A stretch of DNA of 64,000 bases from CAVQJU01 sp963729215 (GTDB lineage Bacteria; Acidobacteriota; Vicinamibacteria; Vicinamibacterales; CAVVIG01): the NCBI GenBank assembly GCA_963729215.1, contig CAVSND010000017.1, positions 1 through 64,000 of the forward strand. Reading direction: 5' to 3'. Every line of letters starts with the position of its first letter. Within the stretch, counting starts at the first letter, position 1. Made by a program: the position numbers and the translations under genes. Of the stretch, positions 45,136 to 54,482 are shown one piece after another. The notes below the pieces were generated by a model. The model was given only the letters and a program-made list of their open reading frames with translations. It was not told the DNA's origin and did no database searches.

Positions 45136-45693
45136 GAAAGCACTACTCTGCGCTCATTTTGCACAACGTCCCGCTTTCCCAACGTCGTTGCCTCTCGAGG
45201 TCTGGTGAGTCGCAATAGACGCCAAGGGGTACCGCAGAGGTTCTGATGGCACCTCGCGCGCATCCTCGACACTCGTGAACGCAGCGTTCTGGCGGCGGCT
45301 CCCGTGACGCATTGGGATTGTTCACTGATTGTTCGCCGTCCCCCAGCGTGAACAAGCTGGTTGCTGGTCTCGATTAGGGTTCGGATGGAATTCTTTTGCG
45401 GAGCACACCGGTCGTCGCTATGCCGCAGGTCGCCCGCCTTCACCATCGCCGCGACCGTCGGCGGCGTAGTCAGGCTCCCTGCAAGTGCCGTCGGTCTCGG
45501 AACGGTCGGCGTTCGTCTCGTTCTGCTCGAGCGAACATTCCGGTTCGAAGTTGCACGCGCCCGCACCGAGCAGAGCGACTTGATAGCTCCCGCGAGTTCA
45601 CATCACGACCGTAGACAAATCAGGTGTGAGTGCGAATGGAGTTTTCAGTAGAGACAGCCGGACGGATTCGGCGGCAGGGATACCGCCGGTCGT
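45136..45693. other. Long intergenic region without a convincing gene
   Basis: No supported coding sequence. Reading frames on both strands are low in recognisable composition. The only structured feature is repeat copy B at 45359-45410, and a weaker echo (GCGAATGGAGTTTTC) near 45635-45650. The region is visibly less GC-rich than most of the window. Confidence 0.6.
45359..45410. repeat. Dispersed short repeat, copy B
   Basis: GTTGCTGGTCTCGATTAGG, then GTTCGGATGGAATTCTTTTG followed by CGGAGCACACCGG. Shares the block TGCTGGTCTCGAT and GTTCGGATGGAATTCTT with 35822-35868. TTTTGCGGAGCACACCG recurs at about 46745-46762, inside the third copy's neighbourhood. Confidence 0.5.
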
Positions 45694-45870
45694 TCAGGAT
45701 TGCGTTTTTTTGTGCTTGTGGGTGGGCTTGTGCGCCTTCTTGCCCTGAGACGAGTGCTGTTTCGCCTTTTTGCTGTGGTGCGTGGCGGCACTGGCGTCGG
45801 CTGGGCTGAAGCTGAGGCAGAGCAGCGACGCGAGGGCGATGGCGGAAACGCGGTAAGTCAATGTGCTCAT
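45694..45870 (-). CDS. Small secreted basic protein
   Basis: 58 residues from the ATG at 45870, five bases after GGAG. A signal peptide (SAIALASLLCLSFSPADASA) is followed by a short Lys/His/Gln-rich tail (HHSKKAKQHSSQGKKAHKPT), ending KHKKTQS. Such small exported basic proteins are common and of unknown role; metal or polyanion binding is plausible from composition. Confidence 0.6.
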   Translation of the reverse strand: MSTLTYRVSAIALASLLCLSFSPADASAATHHSKKAKQHSSQGKKAHKPTHKHKKTQS

Positions 45871-46064
45871 AATCACTCCATCGGTCGGAACCGGGTTGAA
45901 CCATAGGCCCGGGTCTCGGCGCGTTTACGAATTCCTTATCGTCGTCGGGCCGCCAAGGAGAACATTAGAAAACGGCACATCGCAGGTTAGAATGTCGACC
46001 TTCGGCGTCAGGCTAAATGCAGGATCGATTCTAAATCGTCGCTTCGGTCGCAGAAGGAATGATT

Positions 46065-46511
46065 ATGATGCGACTCTTCACGGCGTCGGTCCTCGGTTTC
46101 TGTCTCGCCGCCTGTTCCTCCTCCTCGACCGCCCCAACGCCGCCGTCGCCGCCGCCGGCAAGCAGCGCGGCGGTTCCGTTCATTTCCGGCCAGTCCTTCT
46201 CAGTGAACCCGACTTCGGTTCTGTTCGGCAATCAGATGGTTAACACAACCAGCGCCCCGAGAGCCGTCACCGTGACCAACACCGGCGACATGCCACAGCC
46301 GGTTCGCGGCAGAATGAATGGCACGCCAGGTCAATGGCAAGACTTCGCTCACACAAACGATTGCCCGTCGATGCTTGCCGTGGGTGCCAGCTGCACATTC
46401 ACCATCACTTTCACGCCCGGTGCCGCAGGTGGCCGGGTCGCCGAACTGAACGTTGACGGGCTCAATGACGAGGAGGCCTATTCCTACGTGGGAGGCACGG
46501 GAACGAACTAG
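46065..46511 (+). CDS. Lipoprotein with ASPM-SPD-2-Hydin-like domain
   Basis: 148 residues. The ATG at 46065 lies six bases after AGAAGGA. The lipobox is FCLAAC, followed by a Ser/Pro/Ala-rich linker. FSVNPTSVLFGNQMVNTTS, APRAVTVTNTGDMP and AVGASCTFTITFTPGAAGG are the choice-of-anchor/ASH Ig-like pattern. It is surface or periplasm anchored, probably structural or binding. Confidence 0.75.
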   Translation: MMRLFTASVLGFCLAACSSSSTAPTPPSPPPASSAAVPFISGQSFSVNPTSVLFGNQMVNTTSAPRAVTVTNTGDMPQPVRGRMNGTPGQWQDFAHTNDCPSMLAVGASCTFTITFTPGAAGGRVAELNVDGLNDEEAYSYVGGTGTN

Positions 46512-46599
46512 AGTTCACCGGCGCCAATACGGGGCTACGCCAACCGACGCAGCGGCCGACCGACCCGCGGCCTGGCGTCCATCTTGAACATTTCAGGTG

Positions 46600-46770
46600 G
46601 GGATTCGAACCCGTGTTCGATTCTCAGGTCCAGAACCGGGGTCAAACGACAAGCCCGGTTCGTGGTCTGGAGTTCGAATGGAGTTATTCCGGAGCACAGG
46701 GAGTGTCTGGACTGGCTCATTCCCCTCAACGAGCGACGTGCAGTGTTTTTTGCGGAGCACACCGCCGATC
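46600..46770. repeat. tRNA-like T-loop and dispersed repeat, copy C
   Basis: GTGGGGATTCGAACCC at about 46599-46614 is the antisense form of a tRNA T-arm, but no acceptor, D-arm or anticodon arm pairs around it. From about 46660, TGGTCTGGAGTTCGAATGG and AGTTATTCCGGAGCACAGG are a diverged copy of the dispersed repeat, and TTTTTTGCGGAGCACACCG follows at about 46744-46762. Short frames translated here resemble the spurious proteins often predicted from such elements. The 46512-46846 gap holds nothing else. Confidence 0.45.
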
Positions 46771-46846
46771 CTGGCCCGCACCATCGTTTCGTAATAGTCT
46801 GAGAGAGCCAGCGACGCATCCCACTCCCCCAGACGAGGATTGACGA

Positions 46847-47266
46847 ATGACTCTGCTCCGACGTGTGCTTCTGCTCGGCCTTCCATTGATGATGGCGGCC
46901 TGCGGCAGTGATACCCCGACATCGCCGACGACAACCTCCAGCGCGCCGTATTCGCAAACGGACCTCGTCGTCGGAACCGGCGCGGAAGCGGCACTGACAA
47001 GCCGGGTGACGGTCAGTTATACCGGCTGGCTCTATGACACCAGCAAGCCGGACGGCAAGGGGACACAGTTCGACGCCAGCCCAAGCGCCACATTTGCTCT
47101 GACAGGCGTCATCGCCGGATGGCAACGCGGCGTCCCCGGGATGAAGGTCGGCGGACAGCGCCGGCTGATTATTCCACCTGAGCTCGCATACGGCAGCTCA
47201 GGGAACGGCACAATTCCGCCAAATGCCACGCTCGTATTTGATATCGCGCTATTGGGCGTGCAATAG
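46847..47266 (+). CDS. FKBP-type peptidyl-prolyl isomerase lipoprotein
   Basis: 139 residues. The lipobox is LMMAACGSD. The FKBP core reads TSRVTVSYTGWLYD, GTQFDASPSATFALTGVIAG, WQRGVPGMKVGGQRRLIIPP and ELAYGSSGNGTIPPNATLVF. It contains the conserved active-site Tyr, Phe-Asp, Val-Ile, Trp and Tyr positions. It catalyses cis-trans proline isomerisation during protein folding in the cell envelope. Probably monocistronic. Confidence 0.92.
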   Translation: MTLLRRVLLLGLPLMMAACGSDTPTSPTTTSSAPYSQTDLVVGTGAEAALTSRVTVSYTGWLYDTSKPDGKGTQFDASPSATFALTGVIAGWQRGVPGMKVGGQRRLIIPPELAYGSSGNGTIPPNATLVFDIALLGVQ

Positions 47267-47737
47267 GATTGCCCGCACGGCCTTCAGATCGGATTGGGAA
47301 TCGCCCGGTCCATGCGCGGCAAGTCGCGGCCCCGGCATTCAAACGCCGGGACAAACCCGCCGCCGAGGTGACGTGAACGATACGGGGTCACGGTGATCGT
47401 GCTTGGCGACGTACCAAACAACGCTCAGAGCGCCCGCAAAAGCCGTCCGTTGGAAAACACCAATGGTCAGCGCCTCGATGGCTGCTTTTCCGGCGATTGG
47501 CTAATGGAGTTGTCAGCACGCACAAGATGATGGCCTCCAGTGCTCGGGCCACAGACGCCCACCTATGCCCACCAGGAACTCGTTCTTCTTGGGAACATTG
47601 ATCTTGCGATTTGCGGGGATAGGGTCTTGGCAGAGACAGAGGGACTCATTTCGACAATGAGGGCAACTCCAACTACGTGACGCGCTTCTGATAGCGTTAC
47701 GCTAGACTGGACACACCGTCCCGAGGAGGATGCCCAC
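47267..47737. other. Intergenic region without a supported gene
   Basis: No reading frame with recognisable motifs on either strand. A small palindrome TAGCG-TTA-CGCTA lies at 47692-47704, about 34 bases before the next gene's start and possibly in its promoter. Otherwise nothing is seen. Confidence 0.5.
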
Positions 47738-48782
47738 GTGCAAAAGCTCGTCACCGTGGTCGCAGTGTGGCTGCTCCCGCTTTCGGTGTCCGCTCAATGG
47801 CTCGACTTGCGGACGCCAGGGATTCCCCGAACCGCCGACGGCAAACCAAATCTGACGGCTCCTGCGCCCCGGACGTCGGATGGCAAGCCGGATCTCTCCG
47901 GCTTGTGGCTACCCGAAGTCAACCCCTATCGTTTTGACGTCATCCAAGATCCGAAGGATGAAGGCATTTTCCGGCCCGCGGCGGAAGCGGTCTTCATGGA
48001 GCGCCTGGCGGACTTCAGGCGGGACGATCCTGTCACGAACTGCCTGCCCGGCGGTCCTTCGGAAATCCTGAACCAGATGTACCGGATCATCCAGTCGCCC
48101 ACGGTCGTGGCGTTGTTGTTCGAGAGTGGCACCGGGCGTTACCGCCAGATCTATATGGATGGGCGGAAGCTGCCGAACGATCCGAACCCGACCTGGTTGG
48201 GGTACTCGGTCGGCCACTGGGAGGGCGACACGCTCGTGGTCGAGTCCGCGGGGTTCAATGACCGGACGTGGCTCGATCGGGCAGGGCACCCTCATTCCGA
48301 ACACCTGCGCGTCACCGAGAAGTTCCGGCGTGTCGATTTCGGTCACATGCAGTTTGAGATCACGTTCGACGATCCCGAGACGTTGACCAAGCCGCTAAGC
48401 CTCTCGCTGGCGGTGAACTACGCCGCGGATACGGACATGCTCGAGAACGTCTGCAACGAAACCAACCGGGATAAGACTCACATGGTGGGCACTGCGAACA
48501 GAGGAGTGCCACTCAGCGCGGCCGTTCTCGCAAAGTACTCCGGACGGTATGGGTTTCGTCGAAGGATCGAGGACTGTCGCAGGCTTCATGGGGATGACCC
48601 AAAACGTCACCCTCGTTGATGGCCAGCTCTACTTGAATGCGCTTCCTCTCATTCCGCAAACGGAGACGAAGTTCGAGTCGACAGGCGCCGCCGCGGAGTT
48701 CCTTCTGGACGCCAACGGCAAGGTGACGCGTTTGGTGTTGAGTCAGGCCGAAGGCGACGCGATATACGATCTCAAACGCTGA
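47738..48782 (+). CDS. Secreted hypothetical protein, 'DGKPDLSGLW' family with extra C-terminal domain, frameshifted
   Basis: GTG start after GGAGG; the signal peptide ends SVSAQWLDLRT. The doubled echo RTADGKPNLTAP and RTSDGKPDLSGLW is present. The core is RYRQIYMDGRKLPNDPNPTW, LGYSVGHWEGDTLVVESAGF, NDRTWLDRAGHPHSEHL and FRRVDFGHMQFEITFDDPE. After a one-base shift near 48548, VLAKYSGRYGF continues as VEGSRTVAGFMGMTQNVTLV and ends LVLSQAEGDAIYDLKR. That tail of about 80 residues, absent from the other paralogs, resembles DUF3471-like tails. Exported; function unknown. Confidence 0.75.
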
Positions 48783-49006
48783 CACGGACGGTGCACAGCC
48801 CGCCGCGTGGGCGGAGGTTGTGGCCGTGCCGGGATTCATTCGGTTCTTTAGCACTCCCTCAAAAAGACCCGCGCTAGACTGATGCCGGTATGCGCCCTCG
48901 CTGGAGCGGCCGCTGCTCGTCGCTGTCTTTGCGCGGCCGGCCGCTTCAGCGCGATCGATCGGCCCGCTCATAACCTTCGGGACGTGAGGAAGCGCAAGGA
49001 GGCCAC

Positions 49007-50292
49007 ATGAAAGACACTCGGACGCCGGGACTCTCGAGACGCGAGTTTCTCGCGGGCGCTTCCGCGCTCGGATGCGTGGCGATCGCGTCTACGGCTGCAC
49101 GGGCTCAGATCACGACAATGGCGCCCTTCGACAAGCTGCCGCCGTACGGCAACAACACGCTTCCCGCGGGCGTCAAGCCGCGGCTGGTGCCGAACGTCAA
49201 CGGCCTCACCGTCAACATGCTCGAGGCAGGGACGCAGGGGCGGCCCCTCGTGCTGCTGCTCCATGGGTTTCCCAACCTGGGCTACAGCTGGCGCAAAGTG
49301 ATGCCGGCGTTCGCAGACGCGGGTTACTTCGTGATCGCGCCGGACTGCCGCGGGTATGGGCGCACGGTCGGCTGGGACAGATCCTGGGACGCGGATCCCA
49401 CACAGTTCACGACGCTCAACATGGTGCGCGACCAGATCGCGCTGGTTTATGCGCTCGGCTACCGGAAGGCGGAGCTCATCGTCGGGCACGATCAAGGTCA
49501 GCCCATTGCCACGTACGCCGCCATCGTCCGTCCAGACATGTTTCTTCGACTGACGACGGTTTCGTCGGCGGGCGGCGCACCGCCATCGTTCCCGTTCGCG
49601 GGCGCTGAACAAGGCCCTGCCTACACCGCCGCGGAACTTGACGCGGAGTTCGCGAAGCTCGAGCCGCCCCGCCGCGACTATCAGAGTACTGGGCCAGCAG
49701 GCAGGCCGATGAAGACATGAAGCACATGCCGCAGAGCATGAGCGACTTTTTTCGCGCGTTCTATTACATGAAAGGCGGCGAGTTTCCCGGCAACCAGAAC
49801 CTGACGCCCCTGCGGCCGATGCCGACCGCGCGAGAGGCCGCCGCCGAGAACGCGCGGATGCCGGAGTACTACGTGATGCGAAGGGATAGAGGAATGCCGA
49901 CCACGATGGTCGCGTACATGCCGTCACAGGAGTACATCGCGAACTGCAAGTGGTTCACGCAGGCGGAGTGCGACGTCTACGGGCGGGAATACGACGCCTC
50001 GGGGTGGACCGGGGCGCTGCACAATTACCGGCACCGGCGAACCGCGTTTCCCGCAAACACCGCCGAGCAACTCACATTCTCGGGGAGGACCATCGACGTC
50101 CCTGCGCAGTTCATCGCGGGCAAACAGGACTGGGGCGCCAACCGGATCGCGGGAGGCGCTGAGGGCGCCGGAAAGACCGGGTATACGAAATTCAGAGGAG
50201 TCCAGCTGGTGGATCGTGCCGGCCACTGGCCTCACGAGGAACAGCCAGACATTGTCAGCCAGCAACTGATCGGCTTCCTGAAATCTACATGA
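49007..50292 (+). CDS. Tat-exported alpha/beta hydrolase (epoxide hydrolase-like), one frameshift
   Basis: AAGGAGG precedes the ATG. The Tat signal is SRREFLAGASALGCVA. LLLHGFPNLGYSWRKVMPAF is the oxyanion HGFP segment, and VIAPDCRGYGRTVGWDRSWD follows. LIVGHDQGQPIATYAA places Asp at the nucleophile position, as in epoxide hydrolases and haloalkane dehalogenases. A shift near 49685 leads to WASRQADEDMKHMPQSMSDF, and VDRAGHWPHEEQPD carries the catalytic His. Corrected length about 428 residues. Periplasmic; likely acts on an epoxide or ester. Confidence 0.85.
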
Positions 50293-50332
50293 GCAATCAG
50301 GGCCAGGGCCTCAGTTAGATGGAGACGGCGCT

Positions 50333-50665
50333 ATGAAGTTCAATCACGTTGGCATCCCCACAACGACTCGCTTTGAAGGGGAAATCGATCTTCCCCACTT
50401 GAGAGTCACGGTGAGTGATCATCAGAGCAATCCCTTCGGCATCCAATGGATGCGGTACTGGGAGGATGCGCCCGTTCCTGACCTCGTCAGGACCGTCGCA
50501 CATGTGGCCTTCGAGGTTGACGACCTGGAGCAGGCCGTACACGGGCAAGAAGTTATCATTCCGCCGAACAGCCCCAGTGCGGGAGTGATGGTCGCGTTCA
50601 TCAAGGTTGCCGGCGCTCCGGTCGAACTCCTCCAGATAGATCGCACCATCAGACGGGATCTTTGA
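50333..50665 (+). CDS. Single-domain VOC-family protein
   Basis: 110 residues. MKFNHVGIPTTTRFEGEIDL, VAHVAFEVDDLEQAV and GAPVELLQIDRTIRRDL are the two beta-alpha-beta-beta-beta halves of a vicinal-oxygen-chelate protein with putative metal ligands His5, His (in AHVAFE) and Glu (in VELLQ). Cytoplasmic. Substrate unknown. It follows the hydrolase by 40 bases and may be co-transcribed. Confidence 0.75.
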   Translation: MKFNHVGIPTTTRFEGEIDLPHLRVTVSDHQSNPFGIQWMRYWEDAPVPDLVRTVAHVAFEVDDLEQAVHGQEVIIPPNSPSAGVMVAFIKVAGAPVELLQIDRTIRRDL

Positions 50666-50792
50666 GCACATGAGGCGTCAGACGGGAGTGGGTCAGTTTG
50701 GCCCGTTTGATTTTCTTTCTCTCGTCAGCCTTCTGACCGATTGCCCGCGCTCGCCTCCCGTGTTACCGTGCCGTCGCTCCGTGAGGGAGACC

Positions 50793-51595
50793 ATGCCCAA
50801 GATCAACACTACCGCTCTTGCGTTGTTTGGCAGCGTTTCGCTGGCGTCCTGCCTGCTGCTGGCGCAGACCCAAAGGCCCGGGGAGTATCCGCGGGGCGAA
50901 ACGCCTTCTCCGATGATGAATTTTTTCGTGACGAGCGTGCCCGTCGGCGACGGCGGCAATCTCGGCGGACTGGCTGGCGCCGATGCGCATTGCCAGACGC
51001 TCGCAACGGCCGCAGGCGCCAGTAATCGCACCTGGCACGCTTATCTGAGCACGCAGGCGCGGCCCGGCAAGCCGGCAGTGAACGCGCGCGACCGCATCGG
51101 CACAGGCCCCTGGTACAACTTCCGGGGCGACATGATCGCGCAGGACCTGGCGCATCTGCACGGCGATACGATGGAACTTGCCCATCAGGGAAACAATCTG
51201 AATAAGCTCACCGGGCTGACGGAAAAAGGCCAGATCGTGCCCGGTCTGTACGACTACAACGATCCGCGCGACGGCGACTGGGAATACGCCAGGAACACCC
51301 GGTTCTCCAGCCGGCATGAAATGCTCACCGGCACTCAGCCCGATGGCACCGCTTTCACCGACAGCCGGATCACACCTGCGATAACTGGACCAGCAACAAG
51401 AGCCCGGATCCCGGAAAGTCCGGTGGCGACCTGAATGCGGCCGATGGCCGGCTCAACGCCCAGATCGGTTTTCCCGACCGCAATGGCGGCGGCAACGGTT
51501 CGTGGAACTCCGCGCACGGCACGCGCGGCTGCGCCCAGGCGGATCTGCCCAAAACCCACGGCCAGGGCCTCTTCTACTGCTTCGCAGCGAACTAG
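50793..51595 (+). CDS. Endostatin/lectin-like secreted protein, one frameshift
   Basis: The ATG at 50793 follows GAGGGAGA. The hydrophobic N-terminus SVSLASCLLLAQ contains LASC, so either a lipoprotein or a Sec substrate. The body repeats the family phrases GGNLGGLAGADAHCQTLA, RTWHAYLSTQARPGKPAVN, ARDRIGTGPWYNFRGDM, HEMLTGTQPDG. After a missing base near 51363 come HTCDNWTSNKSPDP and SWNSAHGTRGCAQADL, ending LFYCFAAN. Four conserved Cys match those of the endostatin fold. It is immediately followed by a second copy. Confidence 0.75.
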
Positions 51596-51596
51596 G

Positions 51597-52367
51597 ATGG
51601 CGAACACACTCATGACCAGGCGGCGCGCCTACGTTGTCCTCGTGTCTACCTTGATACTGGCATCCTGCCTGCTGCTGGCGCAGCAGACCGTGCCGACACC
51701 TCCGTACAATACCCAGGGCGTCACGCCGCCGCCCGGCAGCAATCCAACCCCTGCCAAAATGACTTTCTTCGTCACCAGCGTGGGTCTCAGCAAAGGCGGA
51801 AACCTCGGCGGACTCGCGGGCGCCGACGCGCACTGCCAGGCGCTTGCGACGGCTGTCGGCGCCGGCGGTCATACCTGGCACGCCTATCTCAGCACTCAGG
51901 CTCGTCCCGGGCAGCCCGCCGTCAACGCGCGTGACCGCATCGGCAAGGGGCCCTGGTTCAATTGGTCGTTCGCGCAACTGGGCGCGCCGCAGAACGCCCT
52001 CATTTCAGTGGACCTCGCCGACCTTCACGGAGATGCGCTCATCCAGGCGCAGCGCGGCAACAATTTCTTCAAGCAGTCCGCGCGCAACGAGCATGGGCAG
52101 GTGATTCACGGCATCGGCGATCCGCCGCCGATTCAGCACGAAATTCTTACCGGATCGAAATGGGACGGCCGCGCCTACACCGATAGCGCCGACCACACAT
52201 GCAACAACTGGACGAGCAACTCCACGGGTTCCGCGCAGGTCGGCCATTCCGATCGAATTGGCAATGGCTCCTCCTGGAATTCGTCGAACGCCACTAAGGG
52301 CTGCAGGCAGGCCGATCTGGAAAGCACCGGCGGTACCGGCCTTTTCTACTGCTTCGCCATCAACTGA
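51597..52367 (+). CDS. Endostatin/lectin-like secreted protein, tandem copy
   Basis: The start at 51597 is one base after the upstream TAG; an ATG at 51612 is equally possible. The N-terminus LVSTLILASCLLLAQQ shares the LASCLLLAQ segment with its neighbour. Intact: GGNLGGLAGADAHCQALATA, HTWHAYLSTQARPGQPAVN, ARDRIGKGPWFNW, HEILTGSKWDG, HTCNNWTSNSTGSAQVGHSD and LFYCFAIN. About 256 residues. Tandem arrangement and high similarity indicate local duplication. Likely extracellular binding protein. Confidence 0.8.
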   Translation: MANTLMTRRRAYVVLVSTLILASCLLLAQQTVPTPPYNTQGVTPPPGSNPTPAKMTFFVTSVGLSKGGNLGGLAGADAHCQALATAVGAGGHTWHAYLSTQARPGQPAVNARDRIGKGPWFNWSFAQLGAPQNALISVDLADLHGDALIQAQRGNNFFKQSARNEHGQVIHGIGDPPPIQHEILTGSKWDGRAYTDSADHTCNNWTSNSTGSAQVGHSDRIGNGSSWNSSNATKGCRQADLESTGGTGLFYCFAIN

Positions 52368-52531
52368 TTTCGAACCGACAGACGGCAGGGCGACAATGCG
52401 CGCCTGAGTCGAGAGAACGTTCCGCGCGCAGCCCGTAGAAGTGTTCCTTGTCTCAGCCCACTCGATGGTCACGCGGCCCGTTCGTAGTAGTTAAGCAGTG
52501 ATTCACAGACAACACGCGGACACTTTCTCGG

Positions 52532-52702
52532 TGCCACAACTTACAGCATACGGTCGTGACCCGGCTCGTCGAGGCCGGCGAATCGGACCATGTGGTAAAT
52601 TCCGTCATCGGGCATCTTTCACGGCGAATGCTGGAGCACTATTCGCACATTCGTCTTAAGGCAAAGAAGGCCGCGCCTGATCATCTGGACGAGGACGGGT
52701 AA
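52532..52702 (+). pseudogene. Tyrosine recombinase (integrase) C-terminal remnant
   Basis: Translation of this strand gives CHNLQHTVVTRLVEAGESDH, VVNSVIGHLSRRMLEHYSHI and RLKAKKAAPDHLDEDG before TAA. This is the end of the phage-integrase catalytic domain: HNLQH in place of HxLRH, the GH pair in VIGHLS, and the nucleophile Tyr in EHYSHIR. The rest of the enzyme and its start are absent; the upstream 150 bases show no integrase motif in any frame. Non-functional relic of a mobile element. The remaining parts of the 52368-52767 gap hold nothing else. Confidence 0.75.
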
Positions 52703-52767
52703 GCCGACTGCGCACAAGGGACTTCTCCGCTCTACGTGCGCGCCTACGGGGCAGCAAGGAGACCGTC

Positions 52768-53729
52768 ATGAGCGTTAAAGTCAACGTCGACAACTTCAAG
52801 CGTGCAGAGAGCGACACCTACTTCAGCAAGTTCGCGCAGAACGACGTGCTTGGGAAGTTTGCCCATCGCCGTGAGCCCGCGGACATCGATAAACAGGACG
52901 TGATCCGGATGAACCGCGACACGCTCTACTCGTCGGCGGTCGTCGATCTGGGCGCATCGCCGGCGACGGTGGCGCTGCCCGAGGCTGCCGGACGGTTCAT
53001 GGCGATGCAAGTCATCGACGAGGATCACTTCACCGTCACCGTCATCTATGGGGCCGGCGCGCATACCTTCACGAAGGAGCAGGTCGGGAACCCGCTACCT
53101 GTTATTTCTCGTGCGCACGCTTGTCGATCCCGCCAATCCGTCGGACGTGGTGAAAGTGCATGCGCTGCAGGATGCGCTCAGCGTGACACAGAGCCACAAG
53201 GGTACGTTCGAGGTCCCAGACTGGGATCGCGCCTCCCTCGACAAGATTCGCAGCGCCTTGAATGCGCTGACCACGGCTAACGGTGGGCTCGATTCGGCAA
53301 GGATGTTCGGACGGCAGGATCAGGTGGATCCCGTCCAGCATCTGTTGGGTACGGCCGCCGGCTGGGGCGGGAATCCCCTGAGTGACGCGTACTACGCTGG
53401 TGTCGAACCCGAGAAGAACGACGGGAGACACGGCGTATCGCCTGACGGTCAAGGATGTACCGGTCGACGGCTTCTGGTCGATCAGCGTCTACAACAAAGA
53501 CGGATTCTTCGAGAAGAACGCGCGCGGCATGTACTCCGTGAACAACGTCACCGCCAAGCACAACGTCGACGGGTCGGTGACGGTGCAGTTCGGTGGCCAG
53601 TCCGACGGAGGCGCACCCAACTGGATCCCGATCTCGCCCGGGTGGAACTACGTTGTGCGGATGTATCGGCCCCGCCGGCCGATTCTCGACGGCACCTGGA
53701 AGTTCCCTGAGGCGCTGCCCGTGTCATAG
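52768..53729 (+). CDS. DUF1254/DUF1214 domain protein, two frameshifts
   Basis: AAGGAG precedes the ATG. The N-terminal DUF1254 part contains RREPADIDKQDVIRMNRDTL, YSSAVVDLGASPATVALPEA and GRFMAMQVIDEDHFT. After a shift near 53098, RTLVDPANPSDVVKVHALQD and QHLLGTAAGWGGNPLSDAYY follow. After a second near 53420, the DUF1214 part contains AYRLTVKDVPVDGFWSISVY, NKDGFFEKNARGMYSVN and LDGTWKFPEALPVS. About 320 residues. The family is widespread, function unknown; no signal peptide is seen. Confidence 0.82.
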
Positions 53730-53981
53730 GCGCGTTACGTCTCATTGGTTGGCCGTGCCCTTCACGCCCTCGCGTAGCGTGGCGCCGCGTAGAAGGACGC
53801 TCCCTCGGCTAAGCCGTCATGCCGAATCGGTCAATATCGACCAGCGCTCGGGATTCGCGCGAAAAGGCGACCGGTATCCGCCGTTCAAATGCGGCCCCGC
53901 AGCTGGCGTACAAAGTCCAGACTGACTTGCGCACAGAGGAGGTCACGAAGTAGAACTGCACTCTTCATTCGGGAGGCGCAA

Positions 53982-54389
53982 ATGACGGTGATCGCGCAGC
54001 AGAAGCCCGATTTCTCCGGCGACTGGACGCTGAACCGGCAGGCGAGCACGCTCAGCCCTGCCGCCGCGGCTTTCCAGAGCGGCGTAATGTGCATCGACCA
54101 CCGCGAGCCGGTCTTTCGGTGTCAGGCAACGTATGTCGCTGACGGCAAGCCGTTCGAGTACACATTCGAGCTTCGGTCGGATGGTCCGGGACTGCGCTGG
54201 GACGGCGACGTGTTGGTGTCCACGTTTGACACGCAGGGTCCGGACGGTGCGGTGACGATCTCCTTTCGTTACGAACTGCAGGAAGGCGGGCGTCGCCTGC
54301 AGGCTGCGGAACAGCTCCGCGGTGGTGGCCGAGACCAGGACAGCGTGTGGGTCTACGAGCGACCCGTGAGCGCGATTTCCACTTATTGA
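53982..54389 (+). CDS. Hypothetical protein, KPDFSGDWTLN type
   Basis: 135 residues from the ATG at 53982 after GGGAGG. AQQKPDFSGDWTLNRQASTL is the usual start of the mature part of exported acidobacterial proteins, yet no signal peptide precedes it, so the gene may be 5'-truncated or the protein cytoplasmic. The remainder is beta-rich (RCQATYVADGKPFEYTFELR, TISFRYELQEGGRRLQAAEQ), like lipocalin-type folds. Function unknown. Confidence 0.6.
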   Translation: MTVIAQQKPDFSGDWTLNRQASTLSPAAAAFQSGVMCIDHREPVFRCQATYVADGKPFEYTFELRSDGPGLRWDGDVLVSTFDTQGPDGAVTISFRYELQEGGRRLQAAEQLRGGGRDQDSVWVYERPVSAISTY

Positions 54390-54395
54390 AAAGAT

Positions 54396-54482
54396 TGGCT
54401 CCTCAGGCTGGATTCGAACCCACCTCCGCCAAGGCTCCGGCGGGCAGGCCAGCAACCCTCCGGTTAACAGAGCCGTGCCACC
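54396..54482 (-). other. tRNA-Asn-like partial sequence with GC-rich insert
   Basis: On the minus strand the 3' end reads GGTTCGAATCCAGCC then TGAGGAGCCA, a T-arm plus acceptor strand and CCA. Further 5' lies CTGTTAACCGGAG, an anticodon-loop-like stretch with GTT (Asn). Between them is a GC-rich insert whose CCGCC/GGCGG arms can pair. No 5' acceptor strand matching TGAGGAG and no D-arm are found, so it is not an intact tRNA. The rest of the 54390-54718 gap has no supported gene. Confidence 0.35.

Noticed and set aside
46597..46794. Short frame reading MGIRTRVRFSGPEPGSN
   Set aside because: This is a familiar type of spurious prediction derived from tRNA-like or repeat DNA, not a protein gene.
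28153..47600. Shared CTCGTTCTTCTTG stretch at about 28163 and 47579
   Set aside because: A 13-base match with diverged flanks is expected by chance in 64 kb, and no structure was seen around it.
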